Below are positions 35,931 through 48,617 of a stretch of 64,000 nt of DNA, in pieces. Position numbers and translations under genes: made by a program. Numbering within the stretch: position 1 is the first letter of the stretch; the number at the start of each line of letters is the position of its first letter. The DNA is from Siphonodentalium dalli. Its lineage: Eukaryota; Mollusca; Scaphopoda; Gadilida; Siphonodentaliidae. The stretch lies in assembly GCA_032622095.1 (NCBI GenBank), contig CP136068.1, forward strand, positions 125,621,989 to 125,685,988. Reading direction: 5' to 3'. Below the pieces are notes generated by a model, which did not search any database, was not told the origin of the DNA, and was given only the letters and a program-made list of their open reading frames with translations.

Positions 35931-36215
35931 TTAGTCAGATAGCATGCTTAGTATTATTAACCTTAATCGTTTGTTACGTGACACACACACCAATTAGACA
36001 GGACAACATCCAATGTTGTAAATTTCTGCACAAAATTACCTCCCTACTGCAGCTTCTGATATAATGCATAGTGAAACAACAAGTACATGCAACGTGTACC
36101 ATTCACTGAAGAAAATAACTTATTCAATATGACTAACTATGATAGTCAAAAGTTTGTCCCAGAATGAATAACTTAGCTTATTAAAAATTACTAAGTCAGA
36201 AAACCATATATAGAT

Positions 36216-36362
36216 AATAGTTAACTGTTTACTGAGAAGTGTACAGGTTTTCTCCCCGAGTGATTGCGGAATATTGTTTGTACGAGGCGCTAGCCGGGTG
36301 AAAATAATCCTTGCATCCCACAAGAGGAGAAATCACATATGCTACTCAAAACAGTTAACTGT
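36216..36362. mobile_element. Small TIR element, mirror copy
   Basis: Counterpart of 13,058-13,202: AGTTAACTGTTTACTGAG at one end and the inverse (CTCAAAACAGTTAACT) at the other, with the GAGGCGCTAGCCGGG interior. Confidence 0.6.
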
Positions 36363-36873
36363 TGTGTTTATCATATTTTCTATACCAGTTTGCTATGACA
36401 CATACCACAATGAAACACAATGTTAGACCTAAATACGTTCATAAATTTACACATCCAGCCATTTATTTTATAACAACACAGAATGATACCGGACGACGTA
36501 AAGATATGACGTCATGAAGTACTGTTGAGAGTGGGGCAACATCTTGAGTGCGAAGATACAATCTATATTTTGACGAAAAAGTTGATGAAAATACAATAAG
36601 ATATATTATCCAGAATCAGAGACCGAGTTGAACACAGGACAGGCTTTCAATCACCGGTTCTATGTATGGTCTGTTGAAAGGTTTAACTATAGTTTGTGGT
36701 ATTCATGCAGGTCTGTTTAACTGGTAATTTTTTTCCGAGATGTATGTGGTGTCTATGAAATAAGAATATTGTATCCCAAAAATGTAGCCTTTGGTGTGGG
36801 AGCGAAGTTATGATATATGCCACTCTATCTTCCCATCACATTATTTCAATTCTAGATCTAATAGAATTATAAT

Positions 36874-36967
36874 GCAGTGAACATTGGAGAGTTATCAATG
36901 ACTATTAAGCATCATTTAAGGCAGTGAACATTGGACAGTTATCAATGACTATTAAGCATCATTTAAG
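36874..36967. repeat. 47 bp tandem duplication, right arm only
   Basis: GCAGTGAACATTGGAGAGTT… is repeated twice and followed by a third truncated start. The left arm (about 12,570-12,610) has a single copy, so the duplication followed the arm duplication. Confidence 0.8.
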
Positions 36968-38499
36968 GCAGTGATACATTAGAGTTATTCTTCGTGTAAC
37001 TTAGTCACTAATACTAAGACCAGAGTTAGTCACGGTCATCCGTTGAAAGGTGTGGGTTAGTCAACGTGACTACAAATGAATGTTACTAACCCTAAGTTAG
37101 TAATATTGACCGGATTTTTTTCTCAGTGCATATAGATAATTACCTTATGGTTTAATAGCCGTATGGGCCAGCGGGTCTGGGGCTGCCGACAATAAAGTTT
37201 TGCAAGTTTAAGGTTTAAGATTTCTGGCACTTTCTGACAAAATGGTCAAATATTGGGGCAAATTGTAGTAATTTTCATATTTGTGCCCGAATTATACCAA
37301 ATTTATGCTATTTTGAATGTATTATGCTATATCGTTGTGCATATGCAACACACATAGAGCAGTGTTCTGCAAACAACATTTACGGTGCTACACGTTTGTA
37401 AATAACAATCGGAGAAACATGTTCAGCCCCTTAAACACACAGGCTCCCGTGGGATACTAAAATACCAATAAAAGTGACAGGTATAGTCTATATTGGTATT
37501 CTAGTACTTCCTCCAGTAACCTGCCGTTGTGCATAAGCATTTAGGCGCCGCGACATATTTTTTAATCGGTACTGTTCTACATCAGACAAGATGGAACCCA
37601 CGTCGCGAATTGTATACCACTATTACCAGCATACGGCATAATGATATCCAACCATTAAACCCATTTTCACATTTCACATACCTGCTAAATTATATTAATC
37701 ATTGTTAAAATAACTATAAAATATGTATATCTATAAAACATACCTCATCACTGATTCCTGATGCCGAGGCTATCCGTGGTCAGTTCCTCAGTGCAAATGC
37801 AATCCCACGAGTGACCCGTGGCAGTGGTGACGAGTGAACACTGGTGAACTGGTGTATTTTGTCTCATTATCAGATCAATAAACACTGATAAACAACATAA
37901 ATCCAAAGTTTCTATCTCTTTTAGCTTTGTCTTAGCAATGTTTTTTCGCTTTGCAGTTCCTAATTTGCACATTTGTCGATCACAATGCATAATTTAATTT
38001 CTGGGAACATGACAAAATTGAAGATTAAATTTTCATTTCTCCACGTAACTAAAACAGCTGTAGCCTGTTTCCGGTTAAGGAACGAGGGGATCTCCAGTAC
38101 GAGAGGTCACATACCATAGGCCATAGCAACCAAATCTAGACTGAATGTTCGCCTGTAGACAAAACATGGATATGATTGGACATATATATGGGGGTTGTCC
38201 AACATTTACTTGTTTATGCATACCGGGGGAAGATATCCAGGGGGAGATGACGTGTTACTCCGGTACATGTAAATATGAGACTTATCAGGTAAAGTATAGC
38301 TCTGGGGAGCATGACATTGTCTACATACCTGCCCTTAATGCTCAATAGTGGGCAGTACAGCGATATATATATAAATATATATATATATATCTATTCATGC
38401 CATATGGTTATAGGAGGGGTAACGTGTATACGGTAACAGAGACAGTGGGTCTCCGTGGCGGTTTGCATGTATATGCGGTATATACGCCTACATAATTTA

Positions 38500-38960
38500 T
38501 GCACCTTGAAATATAGGGCGGTGGTTTTTGCAGCTGGATTTATTGTTTTTCGTGTGGATAGGGATAACATTTTCCTGCTTCCACTGTGTTGGAAAAACGC
38601 AGAACTCGAGATATTTCTTTAAAAGAGCTTTAAGGCGTTGCGATAGCTGGGCTTGTGCATGATCTTGATAATTTCAACTGTAATTCCATCGTGGCCAGAT
38701 CTCATATTAGGTTTCAATGTTCTAATGGCAGAAATTATATCTTCGATAGTGAATTCAATGGTCTGTTACTGTGTTGCTACATTTATGAGTGAATACTGGT
38801 AGACTGTGAACAAATAATTGTCTTTAGGTCCTATTAATACTCTGGGCTGGGAGTCGGTGTTGTCCATAATATCAAGTAACATTGAGATAAAAATGTCAGC
38901 CGCTGAATCAATGTAGGGCGCTGTTGATATCGTGTAACCACTATGGGCCAATCTGGGTCA
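38500..38960 (-). pseudogene. LINE (jockey-like) relic in right arm, linker to RT start
   Basis: Minus strand: IDSAADIFISMLLDI and RVLIGPKDNYLFT (linker), then a deletion that fuses to the equivalent of 11,154 in the left copy, then TIEDIISAIRTLKPNM (frame of 38,760), and further on, in another frame, FPTQWKQENVIPIHTKNN with KNHRPI. The last is the RT motif region 'W K..nv.PI.Kk… N.RPI', absent from the left copy. The two arms carry complementary deletions of the same LINE. Confidence 0.75.
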
Positions 38961-40491
38961 TGAATGCGACTGTACGCTTACACCTTATGTATGCCATACT
39001 GTTTTGGCGTGATTGTATTGTTATTATTACAACATGGGTATATATTGTGTGGGAATTTTATTGAGAGTATATATATATGTGAATGCAAATTTATGAAATC
39101 GACAACTCCCCAATAGCTATCGGAAATATCTTAATGAAATTAACATCGGAATTATTATTGCCTTTGGTATATGATATAGTAAGCAGTCGTTGAGCTGGAT
39201 AAGGAGTAGTTCCAAGCGAGGTGAAAATAAAACGGATTGTCAATTCACCATGATAAATGCCCAACTGCCACCTGACCATAAATAGCAATGTTATAGTCAA
39301 TCTCAATTTGTATATGATAAGCAAATAACAGTCAGAGCAAACGCAAAAATTTACCTATGCATTTATCTCTTAACATTTATTATAGCGACATATAGATTGT
39401 ACGTATGACGTTGTTCGGTTGCAAGCAGGTGACATGACGTCGAGTGTATATCCATTTTTTCCAATTTACATGGACGAAACTTTCAGTGGACTGGCATAAT
39501 ATCGTTCAGATGGGGGCTTTTGCGTTTCATTCATGTCTCAACTGGTTTTGATTACATATATGTGTGAACGTTTAAATATGAACTATCATTTATTTCAGAA
39601 AGGGGGTCGTAACCCGGAACCAATTCTGGGTGGATGGGTCAGCGGCCGGATAATTAGAATTCGAGGCAAAATGAACGGAGATCGGTAGGTTTAGTTTCCT
39701 CGGTTATAGGACATTATATTATAACACCCCAATCAGTTCTCGACGAACATGAGTTATCCTATGCGGTTTGGTGACCGACCTTCGTGTCAAGCCGTGACCT
39801 TTACTTAGATACGTGTCAACGCCCCATATGTTTGCATGGAATCATTGCCAGTGCATACATGTGTATTCCAATCATCTTTGATTATATTTGCATATGTCAA
39901 TAGTCCAACAAGTACGTCCATATACTTGTGTCTTATGCAAGAGGGGGTGTTCCACCGAACCCATTATATTAATGTGTTGTACGATTAAGGCAATTGGTCT
40001 CAATTTATCAACGCATCCTGACATATAGACTGAAAAGTCTGTATTGGTATATATCGTAGTGTAGAAACTGGTTGAAGTTACTCGGTTAAACAAAGTAAAA
40101 CTCATACTCTTGGGGTGTTCCACCAAACTGTGAAATGTACTGTTAGGCTTTGAATATGTTGGGAGAGTTTTATATTCCAACAATTGCGTCCACAAGCTTG
40201 CGACATACACGCAACACGGCGTTATTCCAACAAGCAATGTATGCTATTTTTTAAGGATATTATTCCGTGTATCAACATGTCCTGGGATAATACAATTTGG
40301 CTGATAAATAGACATCCTTGTTGGTGTATAAACGTTGTGTAATATATTTGTTATTAGAAATCCGGCTTTACAATTGTAACATAGCTAGCGAAGGAACACA
40401 TTGTTGCCCTGTATCGATGCATCCGGGAATAAGTGTGTTGTACTGATAGTGCTTGGTATCCCATAGATTTAAGCAGATATGTCATTTGTTT
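38961..40491. other. No recognisable gene
   Basis: Several short ORFs (39,091-39,324 and 39,872-40,237, minus) show no motif. No repeat family recognised. Confidence 0.4.
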
Positions 40492-40713
40492 TCAAAGAAC
40501 AATACAAGCAATAGCATTTAAATGGCTGAAATATCTAGCTTTATGGTTACTTTTACCCTTATATATATATTGTTTTTCATTTAATTGTTCCATGTGATCT
40601 GATGAAATTTTTTCGGAGTAAACGCCGGACGAACCAGCCAAAACCCTCCGCGAATGTTTCTCACTGTGAGAATTCAGAGGACGAGTGGTGTCGTTGTAGT
40701 GTTGAGAAGACAT
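40492..40713 (-). CDS. Short protein-like ORF, unknown
   Basis: 73 codons starting MSSQHYNDTTRPLNSHSEKH, Ser/His/Lys-rich for the first ~50 residues then random-looking. A possible splice donor (AAGGGTAAAAGT) occurs after residue 52, which would fit an exon, but nothing confirms it. Confidence 0.2.
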   Translation of the reverse strand: MSSQHYNDTTRPLNSHSEKHSRRVLAGSSGVYSEKISSDHMEQLNEKQYIYKGKSNHKARYFSHLNAIACIVL

Positions 40714-40966
40714 TAGCTCGGGGTAATGCGAATAACCCTTACTACAACGAAGTGTTGTATCATTATAACTATTAACGGATGTATCTGTATGTGTGTCCGC
40801 ATATAGTACAGTTTGCCTACCTCTCTATTTGGCGGAGCCAACCAAAGCCTGTTCCACATCTTTTAGCCTCGCTGCCTTTTTTCTTGGCGGGTAAAGTCGG
40901 CAGAGCCAACCAACAACAGATCAAGATAGTAATTTCCGGGGATCACTTTTGATGGGGCCCATAAGT

Positions 40967-41236
40967 TTATTTTACGTATCTATTCCCATGTATGTATAAT
41001 CCCGTTTGAAAGAATTCTTCACAAACATTGGAGCTAGAAAGCAGCTCCTTCGCATCCGAGCTTACTTCATGCATTTGCCCGCAATAAGATTCTATCCAAT
41101 CCCGATATTCCCATGGCGTCGCATCGATTCTATACTGTTCTATATCCATTTTTTGTGGGGAAACTCGATTTGAAAATTTTGACCTCCTGGTTTTCGCATA
41201 TATGACTGCTATATTTTCACATTGTCTTGTTTTCAT
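40967..41236 (-). CDS. Short protein-like ORF, unknown
   Basis: 89 codons; an internal Met at residue 30 begins MDIEQYRIDATPWEYRDWIE, giving a 60-residue acidic-aromatic peptide with helical character and ending GLYIHGNRYVK. No family recognised. It lies about 250 bp upstream (minus strand) of the 40,492-40,713 ORF; the two could be exons of one gene, but this is speculation. Confidence 0.25.
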   Translation of the reverse strand: MKTRQCENIAVIYAKTRRSKFSNRVSPQKMDIEQYRIDATPWEYRDWIESYCGQMHEVSSDAKELLSSSNVCEEFFQTGLYIHGNRYVK

Positions 41237-41745
41237 TTAATCCTTGGAAATGAAAAACTAATATGATTTAATTTTCTTGCTTTACATGTCAATATTATTC
41301 CTGTAACACTTTGTTGAACAATTGTGCTTTTTTCGTGAGTGCTAAAGTTGTTTATAGGTTTTTAAATAATTCCAAAGTACAAAGCTCGCACAGTATGTCA
41401 TTTTCTGTGCTATTTTAACCAAATCATTAAGGTAGAATTAAGATGTTCACGTATAATAGTACGAAAGCACTAGTTCCAGTCAGGCATATTGACGACCATT
41501 ATTTCCATACATTGACTACCATTCTCGGTTCTAGATAGAATATTATAACCCATAAATGCATGCGTTCACGCGGTATACATTAAATCAATTCATTGGTCCA
41601 CATTATATATACAACAATACAGCACTGACATAAACACTAATTCGGGAGATAGAACATATTTCCATAGCCTCTCATTCATATCTGGCATATGATATACGCA
41701 ATACCTTATGTTTGTTCGGACATACTATACCGCACCTAATCGAAA

Positions 41746-42081
41746 ATGACTGTCCCAGAAGTGTTCGGGTATAATGAATGCAATGAAGTTGAACCGGAGG
41801 ATACACCAGATAATATCGATTCATTTCATTACTGCGATTTTCAGTTGAATTCCTGACAATGACATTCGAGTGTTTTCATTGAATTCACATTACTATGTCG
41901 AGATGACATTGACAATGCATACGATAACTCTGATGTGGCATGCCATGATTTAGATGCCACCGATGACTTTGATATATGGGATGACTTTGATACCCGCGAT
42001 TACTTCGATACCGAGATGACCCCGACGGTGCACAATGTAAAGACGTCACTAATAGTTTTGAATCAGATTGATTTTCTTTGA
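41746..42081 (+). pseudogene. Acidic reading frame broken by two in-frame TGA codons
   Basis: ATG in good context (A at -3) opens 36 codons (MTVPEVFGYNECNEVEPEDT…). Then comes TGA-CAA-TGA, after which the same frame stays open for a further 72 codons to a terminal TGA at 42,079. The second part is a run of Asp/Phe repeats (DDFDIWDDFDTRDYFDTE). Maintenance of frame across 112 codons hints at a former coding exon. No family recognised. Confidence 0.3.
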
Positions 42082-42890
42082 ATTTGTCTGGCTTGGTATT
42101 AGAACATCGTTATTTTTCTCCGGGAACAACACTACGCTGGTCATCCGTGTAACGAGGACTCGGATGAGTAACGACGGACGCGCCTCTGGCCTTTTTCATA
42201 GCCTCTGATTCCTCAAGAAAAACGGCGACTAAATAGCTTTAATATATATATACCTAAAGTGTTTTGACAATGTTAGACTTAATCTGTGGGTGCTAAAATT
42301 GTGCCAACTTGTCCACATTTAAGGTATATATGACAGTGGTACGATAATCGTGAGATCGCATGCAAATTGACCCAAATATAGTATTATCACGGCCAAATTT
42401 TAACACATCGTCACGTCAGGGCACTCCCAGGAATCCGGTCATTGAAATATCAGCAATTTGTAACAAGGACGCGTTGTTAAGTTTCATGAATCACAGTTAT
42501 TAACAGCGAACGCGAATATTCAGACAAAGAATTTATTGTGAAACATGAATGTTCTGGTTATATAAGGAATCACATGTTTGTGTGTCTACCATTCTTTGAC
42601 GCATTGTTAACACCCGGCTTTACAGCAACCAGTAGAATCGTGGCTATTACTCTGTTTCTGTGTGTATACAACTATAAGGGTGTATGACAGAAACTCTCGC
42701 GGCAGGCACGTGGTTTTTGCAAAAAATATAATTCGCACTGGAGCGGTCAGTGGGATAATATAACTCAAGCTTGTGTGGATTTCTTATGCCAATTACACGT
42801 GTATGGAAATCACTAACCCGTGTTATGACTGAATATTATCCAACCGTCAATGTTTAGACTCAAATAGCCATGAGTTTAAAATGTCCAAAG
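42082..42890. other. No recognisable gene
   Basis: No repeat family or coding signal identified. Confidence 0.4.
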
Positions 42891-42897
42891 CATATGG

Positions 42898-43635
42898 CAG
42901 GATTCGTCATCTCCATGTTAAACCTGGTCTACTCATAGCTCTAGTTTTAAACCACCGTTTGACATATATAGATCCGTGGCTTAAACCTAGTACCACAGTA
43001 CTAGGTGGCCCATTCGTCATATCTGGTTTAAACATGGTTCAGCCAGACCAAACATTTAGCAGTAGTGTCTCTGTGGCGTCGAGATAATTAAACGTATTCA
43101 CTATTGCCTATGCTGCAAATATTGCCTTTTATGCGCCTAGTTTCAATCCATGGCTAAAATTCATAATTATCCAACGAGCATATTTTTATTGGAAAATTAT
43201 ACGCGAGCACCACTCATATTCGAAAAGTGTATGGGGATAAATTTGTTTTGTCAATTGCCATATTGGTTTGCGTTTTATAGCCATAAACCGGCAACCAAAA
43301 TATAATTCGACGGTCCATATTTAGGGAAGCTTGACCTTATGACGAATCCGTCTGTTCTGGACCCCGGTTTACATGGGTGGAGTTGCAAATAATATTGATT
43401 AACGGCATATCTATAATGTGCGAGTGGCTGCTTGTTATTATCATGTCCCAATTGATTTATTATCACACCAGCTTGCGTGTGCTTGTTCGCGATAATTGAT
43501 GTCGTGACAATAATTACTCTAGCGGCTCGCTTGTGGTCAGCATGGTGGCTGGGTAGTTTGATTTCATGCTGATCGGCTAGCCACTGGACGACCACAAATG
43601 CCCCCTTAGACCCGGTTTGGCTGAACCTCAGCCTG
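42898..43635. mobile_element. GATTCGTC element, inverted relative, truncated
   Basis: 42,898-43,362 aligns with the reverse complement of 7940-8386, including the nested small element (internal CCATTCGTCATATCTGG at 43,011). 43,363-43,635 aligns with the reverse complement of parts of 6,620-7,940 (CCCCCTTAGACCCGGTTTGG near 43,605). The terminal repeat at the far end is missing. Confidence 0.6.
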
Positions 43636-43796
43636 TACGATTTGTGTAAGATTAGCTAAGTTATACATTTATTATAACCAGTGGGAAATATAGAAAAACA
43701 ATCCAAGGGGTCGTAAATGAAACGCTATGGGTGTTTGTTAAAAGGTGGATGTCATTCGAAAATTAGAAACCACAATTTCTAATAAAATCAAACTTA

Positions 43797-44345
43797 CACT
43801 GCCAAAAATATTTTCTCAATTCAGGAAAAAATAAATCTTGAAATGAGATATTATCTTGGGAGAATAGCTAGAAAAATAAGAAAAACATATTTTCTAGGTC
43901 AAGAAATGAAAGGGTGGGATAATTTCTTGTCTGAGAAAATTTCTTTAAGAAAACACAGTAATCTTAGTAAGAAAATCCTAGTAAAAAAATCTTAGTATAG
44001 ATTTTTTTTCTTAATGTAGGAAAGATTGTTTTTCTCACATAAGTTTATTTTTCTTGAAATAAGATAAGTTTAAGATACTGCGATTATCTTGGGAGAATAG
44101 CTAGAAATTTAAGAAAGCTATACAATTAATCTAGAACAAGAAATTATATTTTCTATAGTAAGAAATATCGTCAAGATATTTTTTCTTAAGTGATGCCAAT
44201 TTTTTCTAGAATGAGATTTTCTCAAGCAGGAAAATAAATCTAAGTGAGGAAAACAAGTTTTCTTAACTAGGAATATTTTCCCCAATTAGGAAAGATATAT
44301 TAGAAAACAATTCTTAATTAAGAAAAACATTTAATTTTAAATTAA
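43797..44345. mobile_element. ACTGCCAAAAA element, AAGAAA/TTTCTT-rich
   Basis: Begins ACACTGCCAAAAATATTTTC, followed by ~500 bp built of short alternating AAGAAAA, TTTTCTT and TCTTGAAA words that can pair with one another. The opposite-orientation relative at 56,560-56,854 ends TTTTTGGCAGTGTA. Resembles fold-back-like MITEs; non-coding. Confidence 0.55.
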
Positions 44346-44449
44346 TATATAATTTCAATTGTGTTTTAAAATATACAATTGACATTTATTCTGAATATAA
44401 AAACTTGTAAATATCATTGTTAAATGTATAATAGAGACAATAAGGGGGC

Positions 44450-44949
44450 TTAAAGGCACGAGAGGCCTTAGTTGTCGAAAATATTCATATTTGTTTCAAT
44501 CACCGTAAACAGAAAAACATTAAAACGCATACAGTTTTGTTCATATAAACATGACCATCGCGTAAACAGCATGCTATCATAAAGACCTACTATATTTTAC
44601 CTAAGCAGGAGCCTGATTGTGTTACAGAAGGCAGCACAGTGTTACTGGCTAATCACACACAAATGATATAAATGCTCTTTATTCGTTCCATATCAAAATT
44701 CAGCAACAATGAACGCTCTTTATGTTTACCATCATAATATAAACAAACACCAGGAAAGTACCTTTTTATGCTTTTGTTTACATAAGAATGGTCAAACATA
44801 TGACAATAACATAATGTTTATGCGATATTTCTTATTTGTATACGGACAAAGTCTGTCTGCATTTTAATATTCTTTCTGTTTGTGGCGGTTTTTGACCGGT
44901 GGAAATATTTTCACAGCATACCCACCGCCAAGGCCTCCCGTACCTTTAA
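44450..44949 (+). mobile_element. TTAA-flanked MITE, full copy
   Basis: TTAAAGGCACGAGAGGCCTT to GGCCTCCCGTACCTTTAA, 500 bp, TTAA at both ends. Its termini are the closest to perfect inverted repeats (AAGG(C/T)ACG(A/G)GAGGCC) and best represent the family. Confidence 0.85.
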
Positions 44950-45623
44950 ACTTTAAATATACAGTCAACAATTTCTCGTTACAGTTATGGGTTTCTAAAA
45001 TTGCAAGTGGCCAAACAAGATACTGTGTACATTCGCGAAATGAAACTATACAAGTATAAGTACCTGTATCTTGTTCTGCCTCTTAAAATTGTATAAACCT
45101 ATATACGCAACAAAAAATATATTGATTGCTAATATTACATCCCGACACATGATTTTCAATATATTTATAGAAAGAGTTACCTCAAATCTGTCGGTTGCAA
45201 AAATAATATATAACAATTTCTGTTATTTGAGTATCCAGTTCAAACGATAGGATAAAAAATCATCACACATGACAAAACAAGCACTGTATGTGCCTTAATA
45301 AACATCGTAACCCTGTATTTTTAAATGCACATATTCTAGGACGGGTGATGTGTAATAAACACAGAAAGACACTTGTATTAATGGATTTGTTGATACAGCA
45401 CTTGTGCCATTGAGGAAAGATAGAACTCTAGGGTGTGCTGTTCATTCCGTCATTGTGCGCTAGCACTCGTGTCATATCAACAAACCCATAAACAAAATTG
45501 TGTAATTCTAAGTATATACAGCATGGTTTCAATAGCTGTTTCATGAATCATGCAGATTGCAGGTTTACTGTTCAGGTACTAGCCCAAGTCTTTTCGGTAT
45601 GCAACAGCTTGAGATATCGAATA
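44950..45623. other. No recognisable gene
   Basis: AT-rich, no repeat family or coding signal seen. Confidence 0.4.
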
Positions 45624-45837
45624 CAGTAATGCCCAGAGTATAATCGACTCCTTAAACACAGTAGAATTATGGGTAACTTTTCAGGATTTAGTCGGAAATA
45701 TGGCTTGTTGCCATTCATCAGAAAGCTCCCTGAGAGCTTTCCGATGAATGGCAACAAGCCATATTTCCAACTAAATCCTGAAAAGTTACCCATAATTCTG
45801 CTGTGGTTAAGGAGTTGATTACTTAGAGCATTACTGC
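45624..45837. mobile_element. Long foldback element (~105 bp arms)
   Basis: The left arm CAGTAATGCCCAGAGTATAA … GCCATTCATC is mirrored nearly exactly by the right arm ending …TTAGAGCATTACTG; the pairing includes GAATTATGGGTAACTTTTCA. The hairpin has a tight CTCCCTGAGAG apex. One arm of the same family occurs alone at 48,861-48,945. Confidence 0.85.
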
Positions 45838-46829
45838 AGTTGAAACTGTTTTGGATCGAGTCCTGTCCGGCTACTCGTCTATAACCTCTCAAGATTTTGA
45901 AGTGTTGAATGGGTCACCATGAATCGCTCAATTAAACAATCGCAACGGTGTTGAGTGTTTTGCTTATCGCTCACTATTTACTGCTGTATATAAACAAACG
46001 ATTGACTCACACAAAGTGTGTTTTGTGGATAATAACGCATTCATATGAACATTATCCTATACTATTAGTATATTCTTGGGAAACTTTTTGTAAATGTTAT
46101 TTATAAATTATAACCTATAACGAAGGCCATCCATTCCTTTAAGTTCCAAAGATATAAGGAGAATCACTGCATTTTAATTGCATACCGCATCCATCGTGGT
46201 GCTGTTTTGTGTTCAAGTGACAACCTTACCATGGTGTTGGAAATTACTGCAGTGTAATACCACAGCATTACCTGGGTAACACCACGTTAGAGATGGTCAA
46301 TTACTTTAAGTATATGCAGGTTTGAAATCATCACGCTTGGGAAAGGCTGCCCTCTGTGTTCTTATAAAAAAGCGTCACTTTGACCTAATCTGACGAAATA
46401 CTGGTAGTGCTACAATCAAGATAACTTCAACCCACAATTCTGGGCGTAAAGTCCATTATAGAAGAGTATCGGGATGGGACTCGGTCCAAAACAGCATCAA
46501 CCCAACCGATACCACAAGTTGTGGACAGGGAAAACTTGGTCTAAACAGGTACTAGTACATGCATGTATTACAAGCATTAAAGGGTACACTAAATCCGGCC
46601 ATTTATGAGACCATCTCCTTGTATACATGCAGAATATATGCAACAAATGAATGTGCTCTATGTCTAAGCCACATTAAGCTCCTTGTACAGATTACTTGGT
46701 GATACAGCAGGTTGACAAAGATAAAGGAACATCAGAATATTTTTATTCTGTGATGGATTTTAAGGCCTGTATGTGTGTACATGTACATGAATCTGATTAT
46801 ATTGACATGCTGCAATAATGTGTCACTTG
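45838..46829. other. No recognisable gene
   Basis: Only a short imperfect inverted repeat around GGTGTTGGAAATTACTGC (46,213-46,290) is visible. Confidence 0.4.
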
Positions 46830-47185
46830 AAGTGATGTGAAACACTCCAATAGGGTGATAAAATATAAATGGAGAATAATCTTGTTAAAAGTAGTACTTT
46901 TTACAAACATTATATCCAAATTAACAACACACACCATCATTCGTATACATAATTAAATGCAGTAACTATCAAAGGCGAACTCGTTTTCGTTATATTATCG
47001 CCGATAGATGCACCCCGAATCGAGTAGTAAATATTCACAATTGAGCGTAGTTCAGACAATGTTTTCTATGGAATATTACGGTTGATTTGCTTTCGATTTT
47101 CGGCTATGTTAGTAGAATGCTACCTTATTCCAGTTGGCATAGCGCCTTGGTACTAACTGATCAGTTTCACGCACCAGAACAAGTG
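46830..47185. repeat. Dispersed repeat R, copy 2
   Basis: Full-length relative of 15,628-15,995 in the same orientation; begins GTGATGTGAAACACTCC. 47,186-48,096 has no recognised feature apart from a G-run at 48,020. Confidence 0.65.
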
Positions 47186-48096
47186 CATAATATATCTTTA
47201 AAAGTTCATATCCTTCAGACAAGCTCAGAAACAAGGCTTGAGACTGATCCATGGGTACTGTTGTGCTTTGTGTAGAGATATGAAACTGGTACACCTCCAA
47301 ATTCTGGTCAATGTAGTATGAAGTACGGTATAACAAAGGTTATGCATACACTGGATGCCATAGTGCACATTTTCTGAGACTCATACAGGTACATACAGAA
47401 GCATACAGGTACATGTATGTTGTAGAATTGAATTCACTAACTTCACTTGCCAAGATTTTCACCACTAAGTCTGATAAAATGTAGACGTCACTGATCGGTC
47501 TCCATCAAGGAAGGAATTGATGTGTCATTTTTGCCTTTGATGAAGACATTGGTCATCATTTGGTTATATATTAAAGCCTCCCCTTCGCTGCACAGTACTG
47601 GATTCAGTGCATACCGTCCATTGGCATACATATGGTACATGTATATAGCCAGGACTGTCACAAAGCAACAACTCACATTATGTCATGCATGGACGAATAC
47701 CGATAACATCTAGATTACATGTATCCGTTACATGTACACCGAATAGCATTTGAAATCCTTCCTCATCCAGTGACCAGTCCTGGACAGAATTAATAATATT
47801 GGTATCAAGGGTAATCATTATCTGCAAGAAACACTCAGGAAACATGATTCTATGATTGGTTGTCAGATATCATGCCTTGAATGAAATGTGTATGTCTCAA
47901 TCCAGTCAGGCAGCTCCTCCTGTCTGAAAAATAAGATTTGAATGCTTGTAATGACATCAGAAAAGCGGAATGACTAATCATGTACATATTATTAAGATGT
48001 ACGGTCCAAATTAATCACCGGGGGGGGAGGGGCAGTTATAACAGTAATGTTATCCATTCAAACGCTGCATGTTGGTCAGAATCAGCTACAAATACA

Positions 48097-48617
48097 TATA
48101 TTTACATACTAAGTGTTGTCATCACTAAATCCAGCATACTGATTGGTCGGCGCCCACGTGGCTAGTTGCAGTTATTTCTCGGTGAATGCGCAACGGCTCA
48201 TAACACCAAGCTCACAACACCATACATACGTCATTGGGTTTGGAAAGACGAACGCGTAATGTTTTGGGAGCATTTGGACTCGCGCAGGATTGACTTAATA
48301 CATCATCTGGTTGCAATATGAAGAGAAATTGTTCCTATTAACTTTTGCCAAGGGTGCTATTGGGTACTTTGGGCTGTTTTTTGTCACGATACACTATTCA
48401 ATTTAAATACATTTACAAAAGTGGCTTTTTCGCTAAATGTATATAAATATAAGGATTAACTGTCATGTGGACTATTTTAATGGAGATGTAACCGTGAGGA
48501 AAGTGGTCATAACTTGTATGTAAAACCCTTTGGGTTTTACACAAGTTATGTCCACTTACCTCACGGTTACATCTCCATAAAAACAGTCCACATGACAGTT
48601 AATACTTATGTACATAT
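48097..48617 (+). mobile_element. ~0.5 kb element ending in a long hairpin, copy 2
   Basis: Same architecture as 31,968-32,490: ~340 bp leader then a ~165 bp hairpin (48,446-48,611). Arms differ at a few positions (for example AGGAAAGTGG versus the mirrored CCACTTACCT), so slight decay has begun, but the stem is still nearly perfect. Confidence 0.75.

Larger units (their letters stand above)
32570..38960. repeat. Right arm of large inverted duplication
   Basis: Reverse-complement partner of the left arm blocks at 10,610-26,450. Shared content in mirror order: LINE relic, unnamed blocks, small TIR element, SINE, and satellite monomers. Right-only features are the TTAA MITE at 34,981-35,482, a 47 bp tandem duplication at 36,874-36,967, and sequence at 38,236-38,500. 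About 6.4 kb versus 15.8 kb for the left arm. Confidence 0.85.

Noticed and set aside
6570-43635. Extension of the giant inverted duplication out to the GATTCGTC elements
   Set aside because: The elements are in inverted orientation at 6.6-8.4 and 42.9-43.6 kb, but the sequence between them and the arms (8.4-10.6 versus 39-42.9 kb) does not match, so independent insertions are the simpler view.
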